Part shown: positions 47,201-55,614 of the stretch, one piece after another | Layout: every line of letters begins with the position of its first letter | Numbering within the stretch: the first letter of the stretch is position 1 | Origin: Ailanthus altissimus | Taxonomy: Eukaryota > Streptophyta > Magnoliopsida > Sapindales > Simaroubaceae | NCBI GenBank assembly: GCA_946807835.1 | Contig: OX327697.1 | Span: 18,052,001-18,116,000 of the forward strand | Length of the DNA: 64,000 nucleotides | Direction: 5' to 3' | Program-made: the position numbers and the translations under genes | Notes under the pieces: generated by a model | What the model saw: the letters and a program-made list of their open reading frames with translations, nothing else | The model's database searches: none | What the model was told of the DNA's origin: nothing

Positions 47201-50200
47201 TCTTTTTGTATAAAAGATTGAATAAATGAAGCGAGGATATAGTGATCTACCGTGGATGTGGATAGTTATTGTCGAATCACGTATATTCTTATACATTGTG
47301 TGTGTGATTGTTGTCTCTATTGTGTGGTTTATCTTTGTTTATTATTGTCTTACTTGTAAAAAAAGTCTTCCGCAAAGCGCGTAGAATTTTATAGTGCTAA
47401 ATACCAGGCCAAGAGGTATTAGGGCATGTAAACCCCAACAAATGGAATCAATGGTAATGCTAATTCCTAAGTGGGATTGGTGCTTAGGCTGTTTTTCTGC
47501 AACAAACTGGTATTAAAGTTGTGGCTAAGTTGATACAAGTGGTGTCAGATTGGAGAGCCTTCCTTGATACGTCAACACAAACTTTCTCAACCCTACATAT
47601 ATTTTCAAACCTTAATGGAAAATCCATATTTACCACTTTCTTCAATTCTCCATATAAGAAAACATTTTTGACTTCTAGTTATTGCAACGGCCAATCTAAG
47701 TTAGCTGCAAGAGATAATAAAACACAAATTTTTCTTATTTTTGCTATTGGGCCAAATGTCTATATGAATCCTTTTGCAATAAGTCTTGCTCTATATCTAT
47801 CATTTGACCCATTTGCTTTATGTTTGATCATAAATACCCATTTACAATCTGCAAGTTTCTTTCCTTTTAGCAAGTTCATAAGCTCTGATGTGCCAATTTT
47901 TTTCAAGGGTTTTCACCTCTTCCAGATGGCCTTTCTCTATTCAAGAAAAATTAGAGCATCTTGTACAGTTTTTGAAATTTCAATACTCAACAAACTAGTG
48001 TTAAAAGCTTTAAATGACGAAGATAACTTATTATATAATGCATATTTAAAGAAAGGATACATAATACAAGATTAGTTCCTTCTCTAAATATAGTAAGGAC
48101 ATTAAGGTCATCCTTATTTGTTTGTGCAAAAAGGAGAAGAATTAGGAATGCTTGTAGCTTCTAAATTACTAGTGTTCAATGTTGATCCTTAGCTATATGT
48201 GGATGGTTGTTGTTCTATATCTTGATAGTTTCACCTTCTTGTGTAAACACGTAGCTCAGATTGAGATTTAACAAGTAGTGTATTTCCCCCTATTAGTGAT
48301 TTGGCATTTTCTGGCATAGTAGTTAAGAGTTCAAGAACTAGAAGAATATAATGAATTGACAGTATAGGGATCAGTAGGATTAAGACTAGGAATAGATAAT
48401 GATAATGGTAAAGGATTTTCCCAATCTTCCTCTTCAATTTTGTTCAGCTCCTAAAGATTGTTTTTAGTAAAGTATAATTGATTTTTCAAAAAAGTGAAAT
48501 TCACGTTGACAAAGAATTTTCTATTCTTTTTGAGTGGGTGAATACTCTATAAATACACAATTCAATACTTTAGGATCAAATTTAGATCTATTGTGTTTGT
48601 GGATATGATGAAAGCTAGACACCCAAAAACTTTAGGAGAAAGGGTTGTGAAAATCTTTGTATGAGGATAAATATTAGAAAGAACGTTTAGAGGTGTTTGG
48701 AACTTCAAAATTTCTAGTTGGCATACAATTAATTAAATAAGATGCTATAAATAACTTCACCCCAGAAAATTTTAGGAACGTTAGATAAACACATTAGGTC
48801 GGGCAACTGCTTATTAATTTTTCTTTCAGCTATGTTATTATGTTGGGGAGTATCAACATAATGAATAATGCCCTGTTCAATAAAAAAACTCTTCGAGATT
48901 AAAATAAAAATATTCTTTTACATTGTCTGTTCTAAGAATCTGTATTTAAATATAAAATTGAATGTCGACCATTGCATGAAAATTTTGAAGACTTATTCGG
49001 TTTCAAAATTTTCTTTTAGTAGATATACATAACAAACTCTTGTATGGTCATCAATAAAGGTGATAACCATTTAGTTCTTGTAATATTTGTCACATAAGGT
49101 CTTTAAATATCATTATGGATAAGGGAGAAAGATTTAGATTCTTTAAATAATTAGGAAGGAAAATAAATGCGATGGTGTTTAGACAGTTGACAAGTTTCAT
49201 ATTGAAATAATAAAGGATTTTTTTATTATTGATTAATAAAGGAACAAGTTTTTAAGTAAGAAAAACTATGATGTCCTAACCTTGGGTGCCATAACATTAT
49301 TTCATATTTGACAAAAGGGAAGTACTACTATTTGCTGCTTGATTTTGTCCACTTGTGATGGCATTACTATCAAAATAATCTAGTCCATCAATCTCTCTAA
49401 CATTACTAATCATCTTCCTAGAACATAGGTCCCGAAATTCACAACGAGGGAGAAAAAATTTAGTAACATAGTTTAAATCTCTTATAAGTTTGCTGATAGA
49501 CAAAAGATTACAAGAATGTTTGGGAACATGAAGAAATGAATCTAATTTTAAATTTGTTGAAATAATAATTGGTCCTTTTCTTGCTATAAATGACAAAGAA
49601 CCATCAGCTATCTTAACTTTTAAATTACCAAGACATGGACTATAAGATGAGAAATAAATGAGAAATACTTGTCATGTAATCTGTTTCACCTCGATCAATG
49701 ATCCAAGGTGCTTGGCTGAATTTGGGTTAAAGCGAATGTAAAATTTTTATAAGGGTGAATTTGGTTTAAGAACTTGTACAATTGTTCCTTATTGAATAAA
49801 GGTGTCTCTGCTCCTTTTTGTTTTGGTTTGGATTCTGCAGCTACTTGAATTCCTCTATTGGACTTAATATTTTTTAGGCTTTCCATGTAATTTTCAACAA
49901 GTCTCTGGAGTATGTCATAGTTTATTGTAGTATTCACACCATATCTTCCCTTTTTCTTCACCCCTTTTTGATTCTTCTAAGTATTTGTTGAGGCTGCAGT
50001 TTTAGTTGTAGTACTATTGAGTACAGAAGTTTCAAAACTACTTATGCGTAGACTCCTCATATTAACAGTTTTCTACTTTCTTTTCTCTTGACTTTTGAAA
50101 GGCTTCATTAATGGATGAGAGTGGTTTTTTTTCCAAGTATACGACTACGAACATTGTCAAATTCTTTCTTTAGCTCTACTAGAAATTAGAACACATGATC

Positions 50201-52690
50201 TTCTTCTAACTTCTTTTTGTATAAGGCACCATCTGTAAGACAACCCCATTTATATTCATAAAATAAATCCAATTCTCACCAAAGACATCTTAAGATGTTA
50301 TGATATTTGGTTAGACAAAGGTTGTTTTGTTTAGTTTCTCAGAGATCATACTTCTGATCTCAAATATTTGTGCCAAAGTCCCCAAGTCTGAAAATGTTTT
50401 TGTTACAGCATCCTATAGATCTTTGGTTGTTGTTAGGAAAAGATAAGTTTGACCAATTTCTGGCTCTATTGAGTTTACCAGCTATGAGATAATCATGAAA
50501 TTCTCTGAATCCCAAGTTGCATATGATGGATCATCTTCTTCTGGCTTTGGTAGAGCCTGTCAAATATCCAAGCTTTCTTTTTTCCTCGTATAAACGATAT
50601 GATAGATTGAAACCATTAGAGAAAATTTTATCCATTTAACCCAAGTGTAGTAATCTATAAATTTGAATTGTTAGTAGTTTCATGTATCAGTACCTAACGT
50701 GGTATTTGCTTTGTTGGTATTGTACTTGATGAATTTATGGTAATTCTCAACAATCCAGCAAATCAGAGCCTGTTAAGTATAATTGGAAGGTGGATTGAAA
50801 AAAAAATTTAAAAAATCCAAAGTTTTTGGTTCTTTACTAATTAGCCCTGAAAGCTTTGTGATTATGACAAAACCTTTACCCCACAGACTAGAAGTTTAAA
50901 ACTATGACAAGTTGCCTTTTGATATAAAATTAGACATGAGAAAGGCTTGATAATATCACAATGACTTCTTATATTGGTAGATCAGTGGGAGAGGATTCAA
51001 AATAACTCGACAACGACCTTTTACTCACTCATGATATGTGCTGGTAAGAATTAGTAACAATTGAAGATTTTAGCAGGTGTTTGAAGATTAATTAGAGTTT
51101 CAATGATGATCTCCTAGGATTGATCGATAGGTCAGCAATCCTCCTAGGTGAAGTTGGCAATGTAGGAAACTACTACTGTGAATGGCAGCATGTGAGCCTC
51201 ACGAGCAACTGCTAGCAGTCCGTGTTTTACTGTTTGCCCCTGTATTAATGCCCCAAAAAGAAAAGCCTTCCCAATACTACTATCTACCTAACCTAGATCT
51301 AATACCATTTACACAAACTTGAGAAGTTCTACTCTTTGATCTATTTTCTGATTAGTATTTACAAGTAGCTATTGGCTGTAAATATAACCAAAGAAAGAAA
51401 AAAAAACAAACCTTAAATAAATAGGAAATTCTAATATTTACAAGATAAGTAATTCTAATTAATTTAATGTCCTAAATTAAGAAAACCAAATCCACATAGG
51501 ACTAGCAAACTTATTTTTCCACGATATCTCTTCATCTATGTTCCAAGCATGAAAAAATATTTGCTTAAGCTTGAATGGGAATATTAGAAGCTAAAATTTA
51601 GAGGTTGCTAGTTGTATCCTAGTAGTTGTGTTTGACTACGAGCTGTATTTCCTATTTTACCTCGATTGAATATATCTGGTAATTCTCGTTAGCAAGATAC
51701 CTAATTACAATGCAAATTTTGTTCTCTTTTCCCATATGGTTCTTCTGTGTTTGTTAATAACTGCAAGACAGTAACGTAGGGATAGGGTTTACGTTTCTTT
51801 GTTGTCTTATTGGCTTTAAGGATTTTATTTTGGAAGTTGATATAATCTTATTTTATGTTAACATGACTGTCAGGCAAGCTATTACTTTTCCTGTTTCCTC
51901 TATTCTGTAGTCCTAAAAGCTCATAGGATTTTGCTGCAGCAATCATATATTCTTATCTAGGTTAACATGTCTGCAAGACAACCAAATGTCCTGTTCCCCT
52001 CATTCTTTCCTGTCCAAAAATTTTCTTAAGCATTTTCCTCTTTAAATCAATATGAACTAATTATATTACTTCTGGTGCTTCTTATTCAGGCAGTAATTAT
52101 GCCAGCTTTATGTTTCATAAAAATCATGGGGAGGAAAGCTTCTTCAACACAGGTATGCATAGTTTAACTCGGTGTTACTTTCATTAGTTCATCTTGAAAG
52201 AATTTCTTTCTGCCTTGGAACCAAGAAAAAGAGTAATCAATTGATACAATGAATTCTTAGATCTCATGTTCTAGCGACACGTATTCTTTTGACAACTAAT
52301 TACGATGGACAAAATTTCTTTCGATATATTTCATTTTCAGAGAAGCTGAAATAGTTTCTGGGGAAAACTACTTGATAATCCATGCCCATTAATGGAGAAA
52401 CTTATTAGCTCTAGCTCACAAGGATACCTCCACAGTTCACATAAACACTAACAAAGAATATAATAATACCTCAATGAATAACCTATGATGCATAAGTGTG
52501 TAAATGGTCGCATTATCAGATTGTTTGGGGTGCATAATACTTCAGTACCCTTTTAGTCGTCATTTCTTAATTAATGCTAGCTTTTGGGCCTTATCAGATT
52601 GTTTTGAGCACGGCAATTGTTGCGTTGGGTATCATTTGCGCAATCCTGGGGACATATTCTTCAGTAGCAGAGATCATTAAGAGTTACTGA
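29218..52690 (+). CDS. AVT1: Vacuolar amino-acid transporter AVT1-like (AAAP family), 12 exons
   Basis: Coding exons as reconstructed: 29218-29399, 31802-32088, 32427-32641, 33013-33036, 33139-33319, 33423-33642, 33729-33864, 33987-34006, 34086-34231, 37450-37493, 52090-52152, 52598-52690. They join into 1611 nt, 536 codons plus TGA, with no internal stop. All introns are GT-AG except 34007-34085. The protein has an acidic N-terminal tail (EEEEEED near residues 40-47), the [15 protein letters not shown] block (about 59-73), the first membrane region with [20 protein letters not shown] (about 158-177), [55 protein letters not shown], and a short C-terminus ending IIKSY. This is the order in Arabidopsis AVT1 proteins of about 550 residues. 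Members of the family move neutral amino acids across the tonoplast by proton exchange. The [15 protein letters not shown] wording looks closest to the AVT1A branch, but I am not certain of the paralogue. Splicing should be confirmed with RNA. Confidence 0.93.
29323..29360 (+). repeat. GAA repeat encoding the acidic N-terminal tail
   Basis: A run of gaa/gat codons (gatgaagaagaagaagaagaag) encodes the Glu-rich segment in exon 1. It can change length by whole codons without breaking the frame. Confidence 0.85.
29400..31801 (+). other. AVT1-like intron 1 (2402 bp)
   Basis: It begins gtaact and ends tgtcag. The exon 1 codon AG is completed by the first G of exon 2. It is AT- and T-rich, with an imperfect tandem repeat of about 70 bp (ttcatcttgtgctttgttta near 30653 and ctcatcttttatgctctgtt near 30722). 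I saw no transposon wording. Confidence 0.75.
33013..33036 (+). other. 24-nt micro-exon (exon 4) of AVT1-like
   Basis: The exon GTAATTCTGTACACAGAATTATAC encodes eight residues, VILYTELY, flanked by cttcag and gtaagt. It is in phase 0 at both ends. The residues match the family block before EFIILEGDN, so it is needed for the normal membrane helix. Its size makes it easy to miss in automatic annotation. Confidence 0.88.
34007..34085 (+). other. U12-type intron of AVT1-like with non-GT-AG ends
   Basis: The exon before reads ...NPFT and AA of a Lys codon. The next bases are ATATCCTTT (34007-34015), the U12 5' splice-site consensus. Near the 3' end there is TTCCTTAAC (34069-34077), a perfect U12 branch-site consensus. 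The frame requires exon 9 to resume A TAT GCG CTC at 34086, so the intron ends AA at 34085, about ten bases from the branch A. An AT-AC ending at 34083 would shift the frame. Because aaatat is present at both edges (34005-34010 and 34084-34089), several cut positions give the same mRNA. Retention would meet an in-frame TAA at 34032-34034. Confidence 0.82.
35327..36439. mobile_element. Foldback element with long inverted repeats, likely Mutator-like
   Basis: The left arm from 35327 (ggcacaggacattttgtcc) reappears inverted at the right end (gggacaaaaatgttcttttt, ending about 36439). Colinear inverted matches continue inward: ttagtgagattctgttag (35425-35441) with its complement near 36335; ctaattgcgattta, then ttaacatcatt (35687-35720) with 36121-36160; gatctacgtgatggtg (35738-35753) with 36092-36107; taccaaaagtgg (35786-35797) with 36051-36062; and the GC-rich core ggcgactgccgcc near 35815-35830 with 36020-36035. 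So nearly the whole 1.1 kb folds on itself. Flanks are CTCAAAAAG (35318-35326) and CTCAAAAAA (36440-36448), a 9-bp target duplication with one mismatch, as for Mutator-like elements. No transposase is present. Confidence 0.85.
36540..36721 (-). mobile_element. Fragment with hAT-like terminal wording
   Basis: The minus strand from 36721 reads TGCATAGGGGTGGATAG, then repeated cggttcg and gggttaacc wording. AGGGGTG followed by CGGTTCGG-type sequence is common at ends of non-autonomous hAT-like plant elements. The other end was not identified, so only a fragment is claimed. Confidence 0.4.
38244..39960 (+). mobile_element. Copia fragment: LTR, PBS and gag, plus strand
   Basis: A possible LTR starts TGTTAACAAC (38244) and ends at about 38447. 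Directly after it, TGTTATTAGAGTC (38448-38460) is a damaged TGGTATCAGAGC primer-binding site. Then come gag-like remains, with [17 protein letters not shown] frames and a late CLEKYGES block near 39680 (compare CYxxHGYP in copia gag). Stops are frequent. An internal duplication lies at 39256-39670. There is no pol, so it is truncated. Confidence 0.6.
39256..39670. repeat. Tandem duplication in copia gag, zinc-knuckle region
   Basis: The block from tggtagtacaatttct (39256) to gaggaggc...gtgaactaac (about 39472) recurs from tgatagtacaattact (39484) to about 39661. The offset falls from 228 to 188 bp because the second copy has lost about 40 bp. Both copies include agttatggatgaggagg and the run encoding a decayed zinc knuckle. 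Confidence 0.82.
39990..42364 (-). mobile_element. Copia pol fragment: integrase end, RT, RNase H and 3' LTR remnant
   Basis: On the minus strand the order is: integrase C-terminus (42350-42120; [13 protein letters not shown], then [21 protein letters not shown]); RT (41621-40830) with [78 protein letters not shown], and [17 protein letters not shown]; RNase H (40530-40139) with [25 protein letters not shown] and KHIEVDQHF; then a candidate polypurine tract and LTR start near 40152. RT and RNase H lie in four open segments separated by shifts. It is cut at about 42364 by the next copia. Confidence 0.85.
42365..44230 (-). mobile_element. Second copia fragment: RT, RNase H, polypurine tract and 3' LTR
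   Basis: On the minus strand, 43980-43640 has [20 protein letters not shown], then [20 protein letters not shown] and [13 protein letters not shown] (RT). The segment at 43083-43334 has [20 protein letters not shown]. The RNase H part at 42670-42879 has [18 protein letters not shown] and [15 protein letters not shown]. Near 42597-42585 the minus strand reads CAACTTGAGGGGAAGTATTGG, a copia polypurine tract joined to the LTR start, so the 3' LTR runs down from 42585 to about 42365. It lies inside the neighbouring copia's integrase and is younger than that copy. The 5' half is missing above about 44230. Confidence 0.82.
44231..44880. other. Intron sequence without recognised elements
   Basis: AT-rich, with no domain wording, repeats or LTR ends that I can support. 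It may be original intron sequence. Confidence 0.35.
44880..45700 (+). mobile_element. Copia LTR and PBS with gag remnant, plus strand
   Basis: At 45237-45248 the plus strand reads TGGTATTAGATC, a mutated copia primer-binding site, right after an LTR ending TTTGTTCACA at 45236. The LTR start is not clear but lies near 44900. Sequence after the PBS has the feel of copia gag (for example [11 protein letters not shown] near 45360), with many stops. Truncated before pol. Confidence 0.55.
45701..46310. other. Intron stretch, no recognised gene
   Basis: One short minus-strand open segment (45707-45901) has no family wording. The sequence may be LTR-derived (a TATA-like tatatataggga lies at 45968-45979), but no boundaries were found. 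Confidence 0.35.
46320..51520 (-). mobile_element. Third minus-strand copia, split by a plus-strand LTR
   Basis: Reading the minus strand: PBS TGGTATTAGATC (51307-51296) with LTR above it (to about 51520); gag (about 51250-50000); the post-gag linker (49961-49695) with [17 protein letters not shown] and [14 protein letters not shown]; the protease region (49596-49297) with [19 protein letters not shown] and REIDGLDYF; decayed integrase (about 49200-48450); RT part 1 (about 48000-47560) with [28 protein letters not shown] and [24 protein letters not shown]; a break; then RT part 2 (46610-46330) with [13 protein letters not shown] wording, [25 protein letters not shown] and [10 protein letters not shown]. 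Stops occur throughout. RNase H and the 3' LTR are not recognised below 46320. Confidence 0.75.
46612..47504 (+). repeat. Copia LTR inserted antisense in the third copia's RT
   Basis: The plus strand ends TTTTCTGCAACA (47504), followed by AACTGGTATTAAAGT, a primer-binding site at 47508-47519. Inside, gatctaccgtggatgtggat and cgaatcacgtatattc near 47248-47292 are the plus-strand form of the GGTGGATC/TACGTCCAC and ACGTGGTTC wording in the LTRs at 13085, 26265 and 63325. An island of recurring GCTAYARCATTG-like words lies at 46770-46905. No coding sequence follows the PBS before RT resumes at about 47560, so the copy is an LTR plus a few bases. The start at 46612 is approximate. Confidence 0.68.
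51575..51760 (+). repeat. Possible copia 3' end: polypurine tract and LTR start
   Basis: The plus strand reads GCTTGAATGGGAATATTAG near 51568-51586. This resembles the GCTTGAGGGGGAGTATTAG junction between a copia polypurine tract and its 3' LTR. The 180 bases after it have no coding support and may be the LTR. The match is by wording only. Confidence 0.45.
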
Positions 52691-53190
52691 TGTACAAAAA
52701 TGTTCAATATTTTAATGATTCTGCAGTAACCATTCTTTCTGATGTCGCACACGCAGTAATTCAGATTTTGGACTTTCTACTAGGATATATCATATATGCT
52801 TCTTGGATGCTAGAGCTGTTTATTAAGTATCCTATCCTTGAAAGAAAAAAAGAAAAGAAAAGAAAAATGTATCACGTGCGGGAAGAATTTAATTTTTGTA
52901 CAACTTTTATATGTATTATTAAAGAAGAATTTGAATTCTGTACAACATTTAAATGTATTATTAAAGAATTTATGTGTTCGTTGTTCCAACCGTAATTTAC
53001 TTAAAGTTCTGTAGTTAATTTTGTGTATGCCATGAAGTTATTTCTAGAAGAATTAATTATTTTTTCTTACAAATGCACATTTCTGATACACGCTGGACAA
53101 ACACCTTCCCGAGAGCAGGTAAATCAATAAGTTTTTTATTCTCATCAATTGAATGAAAAATGGCTTAAATTTTGAATAAAAAAATAAGCA
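52691..53190 (+). other. AVT1-like 3' flank with a 42-bp repeat
   Basis: The block gaagaatttaatttttgtacaac... tattattaaa at 52882-52923 is followed by a diverged copy at 52924-52966. An aaaga run lies at 52840-52866. The first AATAAA is at 53175-53180, nearly 490 bp after the stop, so the poly(A) site is uncertain. A longer 3' UTR than usual, or a non-canonical signal, is possible. Confidence 0.5.
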
Positions 53191-53385
53191 TCATATATAT
53201 ATATATATCCGTGTGTTCTTTAATTTGAAAATTTTATATTTGAAATTGTTATTTAAATTTTTTTATTTTATTTTGTACAATTCAACAGTGAAAATTCAAA
53301 GTTAAAAGCATATTTAATGTTGTCAATTTTATATTTTGTTATAATTTTAAGTTAAGAGGACTTTATTTTATATATAGGACTTCTC

Positions 53386-53468
53386 AACACTTCCGTTACA
53401 CCCGTTGGGATCGGGCATTTGATTTTTGGCCTAAAGGGCTTGATCCTAACGGGTGTGAGAAAAGTGTT
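53386..53468. repeat. Hairpin with 27-bp arms
   Basis: The arm 53386-53412 (aacacttccgttacacccgt...) pairs with 53442-53468 (...acgggtgtgagaaaagtgtt) with a few mismatches, leaving a 29-base loop. It is GC-richer than its surroundings. I could not assign it to a terminator, a small RNA precursor or a transposon end. Confidence 0.75.
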
Positions 53469-54025
53469 GGAAAGTTTGAGTTCATTTGGATCTTCTATTA
53501 TTAAGGGTTGAGTTAGGGCTTCATTTTGGTGGTGTGGAGTCTTAAACTGAGTGGAGAGCAGGTTGAATGTCAAGTGGAAGTTGGTCATCCTGTAGGGATT
53601 TGAAGAGCACAAGGAAAATGAGGTCAATAAGTGACATCTCTTCAATGCTTAAGTCAAGTGACTGTTATATGAAAGAATATTTTTTAAGGTTTACTTACCT
53701 TAGAGAAGGTGTAAAGAATTTTAGAAAGGAGGAGGAGAATATTCTTTTACTAAAGAGTTGTTCAAAATTCAAAATTATAAATTATGTCTTACCACCTTTT
53801 AAATTTATAAATAAATGTGAGTTTAGAGAGTGCCACCTTAGAGATTTCTTCCTCAAAGATGATACGTGGTGAACTAATGTTAAAGAACAGTTCCAATCAC
53901 AAGTGGCATTTTAGAGAACTTCACTGAGAGGGGCAAGAAAGTGATTAGACCTCCCATAACGTTTGAAGTACTAAGAATATTAGTAATTGATCAATTTTTT
54001 GGTGCTGATAGTCCGAGTTGGTAAA

Positions 54026-54078
54026 ACCTATGAGCTTAAGGGGGGTCGTCTGACTTTGTCCCCCTAAGCTTAGTGGGT
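54026..54078. repeat. Hairpin with 19-bp arms
   Basis: acctatgagcttaaggggg (54026-54044) pairs with ccccctaagcttagtgggt (54060-54078) with about two mismatches, with a loop of 15 bases. It is close to the hairpin at 53386 and in the same GC-richer island (53380-54500). Confidence 0.75.
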
Positions 54079-55600
54079 CTTATGCTAAGCTGCCTAATTA
54101 CTTCAAATATCTTCTGCTTCTTATGTCAACAGTGTCAAAATATCATCAGAAGATAAAGTTTTTGTGCTTATTGATGTGGCACTAGCTTATTGGCTTCTTG
54201 GTGATTCTCTTATCCAATCTTGTCTTCAGGTTTGTAACTCGAATGATACGACATCCAGGTGCTTCTCTAGTGAGCCCTGCGGGTGACATGGCAACCTGTG
54301 CTGTGTTGATATGTACGTCGCTGGTGGGCTGTGATGACATGGCAAGTGCTCGAGCTCTTATGATGTGTTATTTGACATCGGTACTGAATAGTAACATGTG
54401 TTCTCACATGAGTCCTATTAGAAGGACTCTCTTGAACCAAATTATAGAGGTTTAAGTGTTTGGACCCAAACTCAGTCTTACTAAAGTAGCTCGTTTATAG
54501 AGAGTTGCTTAAGAAGTGGTATAGGCCTTAGTGCTGGATTGAATTAAATGTCACCAATATTTACCTAAAATAATATAGATTGACAGATAAAGTTATATTA
54601 TAAAAATTTTTATAATTTGATATACCATAATTTAAAATCAAAGAAAGAGGAAGGAAAAAAATTTGAGGTTTCATTATCTGCATAGCATTATTCAAAAAAG
54701 CGATGTAGAAATAGAAAAATAACATTTAAGACTTATTTAGTATGTAGGATAGGATATGATTGGATTGAATTAGAATTGTTAGGATTAAATAAGATAGAAA
54801 ATAATTGATATTTAATATTGTGTTGTATTTGGTGTATTGCAAGATTGGATTGGGTAATGTTAAATTGTTAAAAGTTTACTAAAATAATTAGTTATTTTAA
54901 ATATTAATTTTTTTACATGAATGTAAATCAAACTAATTTATTTAATTTTATTTTAATTATTAAATATTTGATATCAAATTGTTAAATATAAATTTAGTTT
55001 GTAATATTGAATTTTATTAATCAATAATTTATAAAAATTTAGTTTTATTTATAAATTATATTTTATAATTATTTTACTTGCATTATATTTTATTTAATAA
55101 TTATATTTTATGAATTATAATATTTAGATTTTATTGTTATTTTTAAAAGTAAATAATTTAATTTAAATTTATCAAATTAAATTTATTTTTTATTGAATAA
55201 TTTATCCTATGACTCTAGTTTCTAGATTTGGTCAAATAGACACTTTAATTATAAAGAAATTTGAAATATTGATTTGTTTTAGTCATTAAGTTTTTTTTTG
55301 TTAATGTAATTAAATTATCTATTTTCTTGTTTAATGATTTATTTACCCTCTAATTTAAGCGTGAAATAAATCTCACTTAAACACATGTTGTAATTTGCTC
55401 TTTTCATTACATATAATCTAATTGAATATGATAAATTTAAATATTATTATTATTAATTTAAAATTTAATATTGTGTATTCTGCATCCATAAAATTTTTTA
55501 ATAAGTGTCACATTAAATATAACACATTTATAACTTTTTTTTAAAAACAATTGATCATTATTTAATTAAGTAAATATAGCACATGATTTTAATATATCTT
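54079..55600. other. No gene recognised; GC-richer then very AT-rich
   Basis: The segment 54230-54450 is GC-richer, with an open plus-strand segment (54198-54455) of no known family. From 54600 to 55600 the sequence is extremely AT-rich. A block near 54745-54855 (gatatgattggattgaatta, ttggtgtattgcaagattgg) resembles ends of small DNA elements, but no partner end was found. Confidence 0.4.
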
Positions 55601-55614
55601 TGATTTTTATTGAA

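Larger units (their letters stand above)
37494..52089 (+). other. Giant AVT1-like intron 10 (14,596 bp), filled with copia fragments
   Basis: It begins gtaagc after codon Val and ends ttattcag before GCAGTAATTATG (AVIM). Both edges are phase 0. It holds at least six copia-derived pieces in both orientations (about 38244-39960 plus, 39990-42364 minus, 42365-44230 minus, to 45700 plus, 46320-51520 minus with a plus LTR inside, and 51575-51760 plus). The coding frame across it remains open. Confidence 0.88.

Noticed and set aside
47521..48075. Plus-strand ORF of 184 codons, the longest in the window
   Set aside because: It is antisense of a copia RT; the minus strand gives [14 protein letters not shown] and AANLDWPLQ blocks.
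53352..53645. Minus-strand ORF of 97 codons
   Set aside because: It runs through the hairpin at 53386-53468 and has no family pattern.
54198..54455. Plus-strand ORF of 85 codons
   Set aside because: It has no recognised domain, no splice context and no neighbour support; it lies in a GC-richer island, where open frames are longer by chance.
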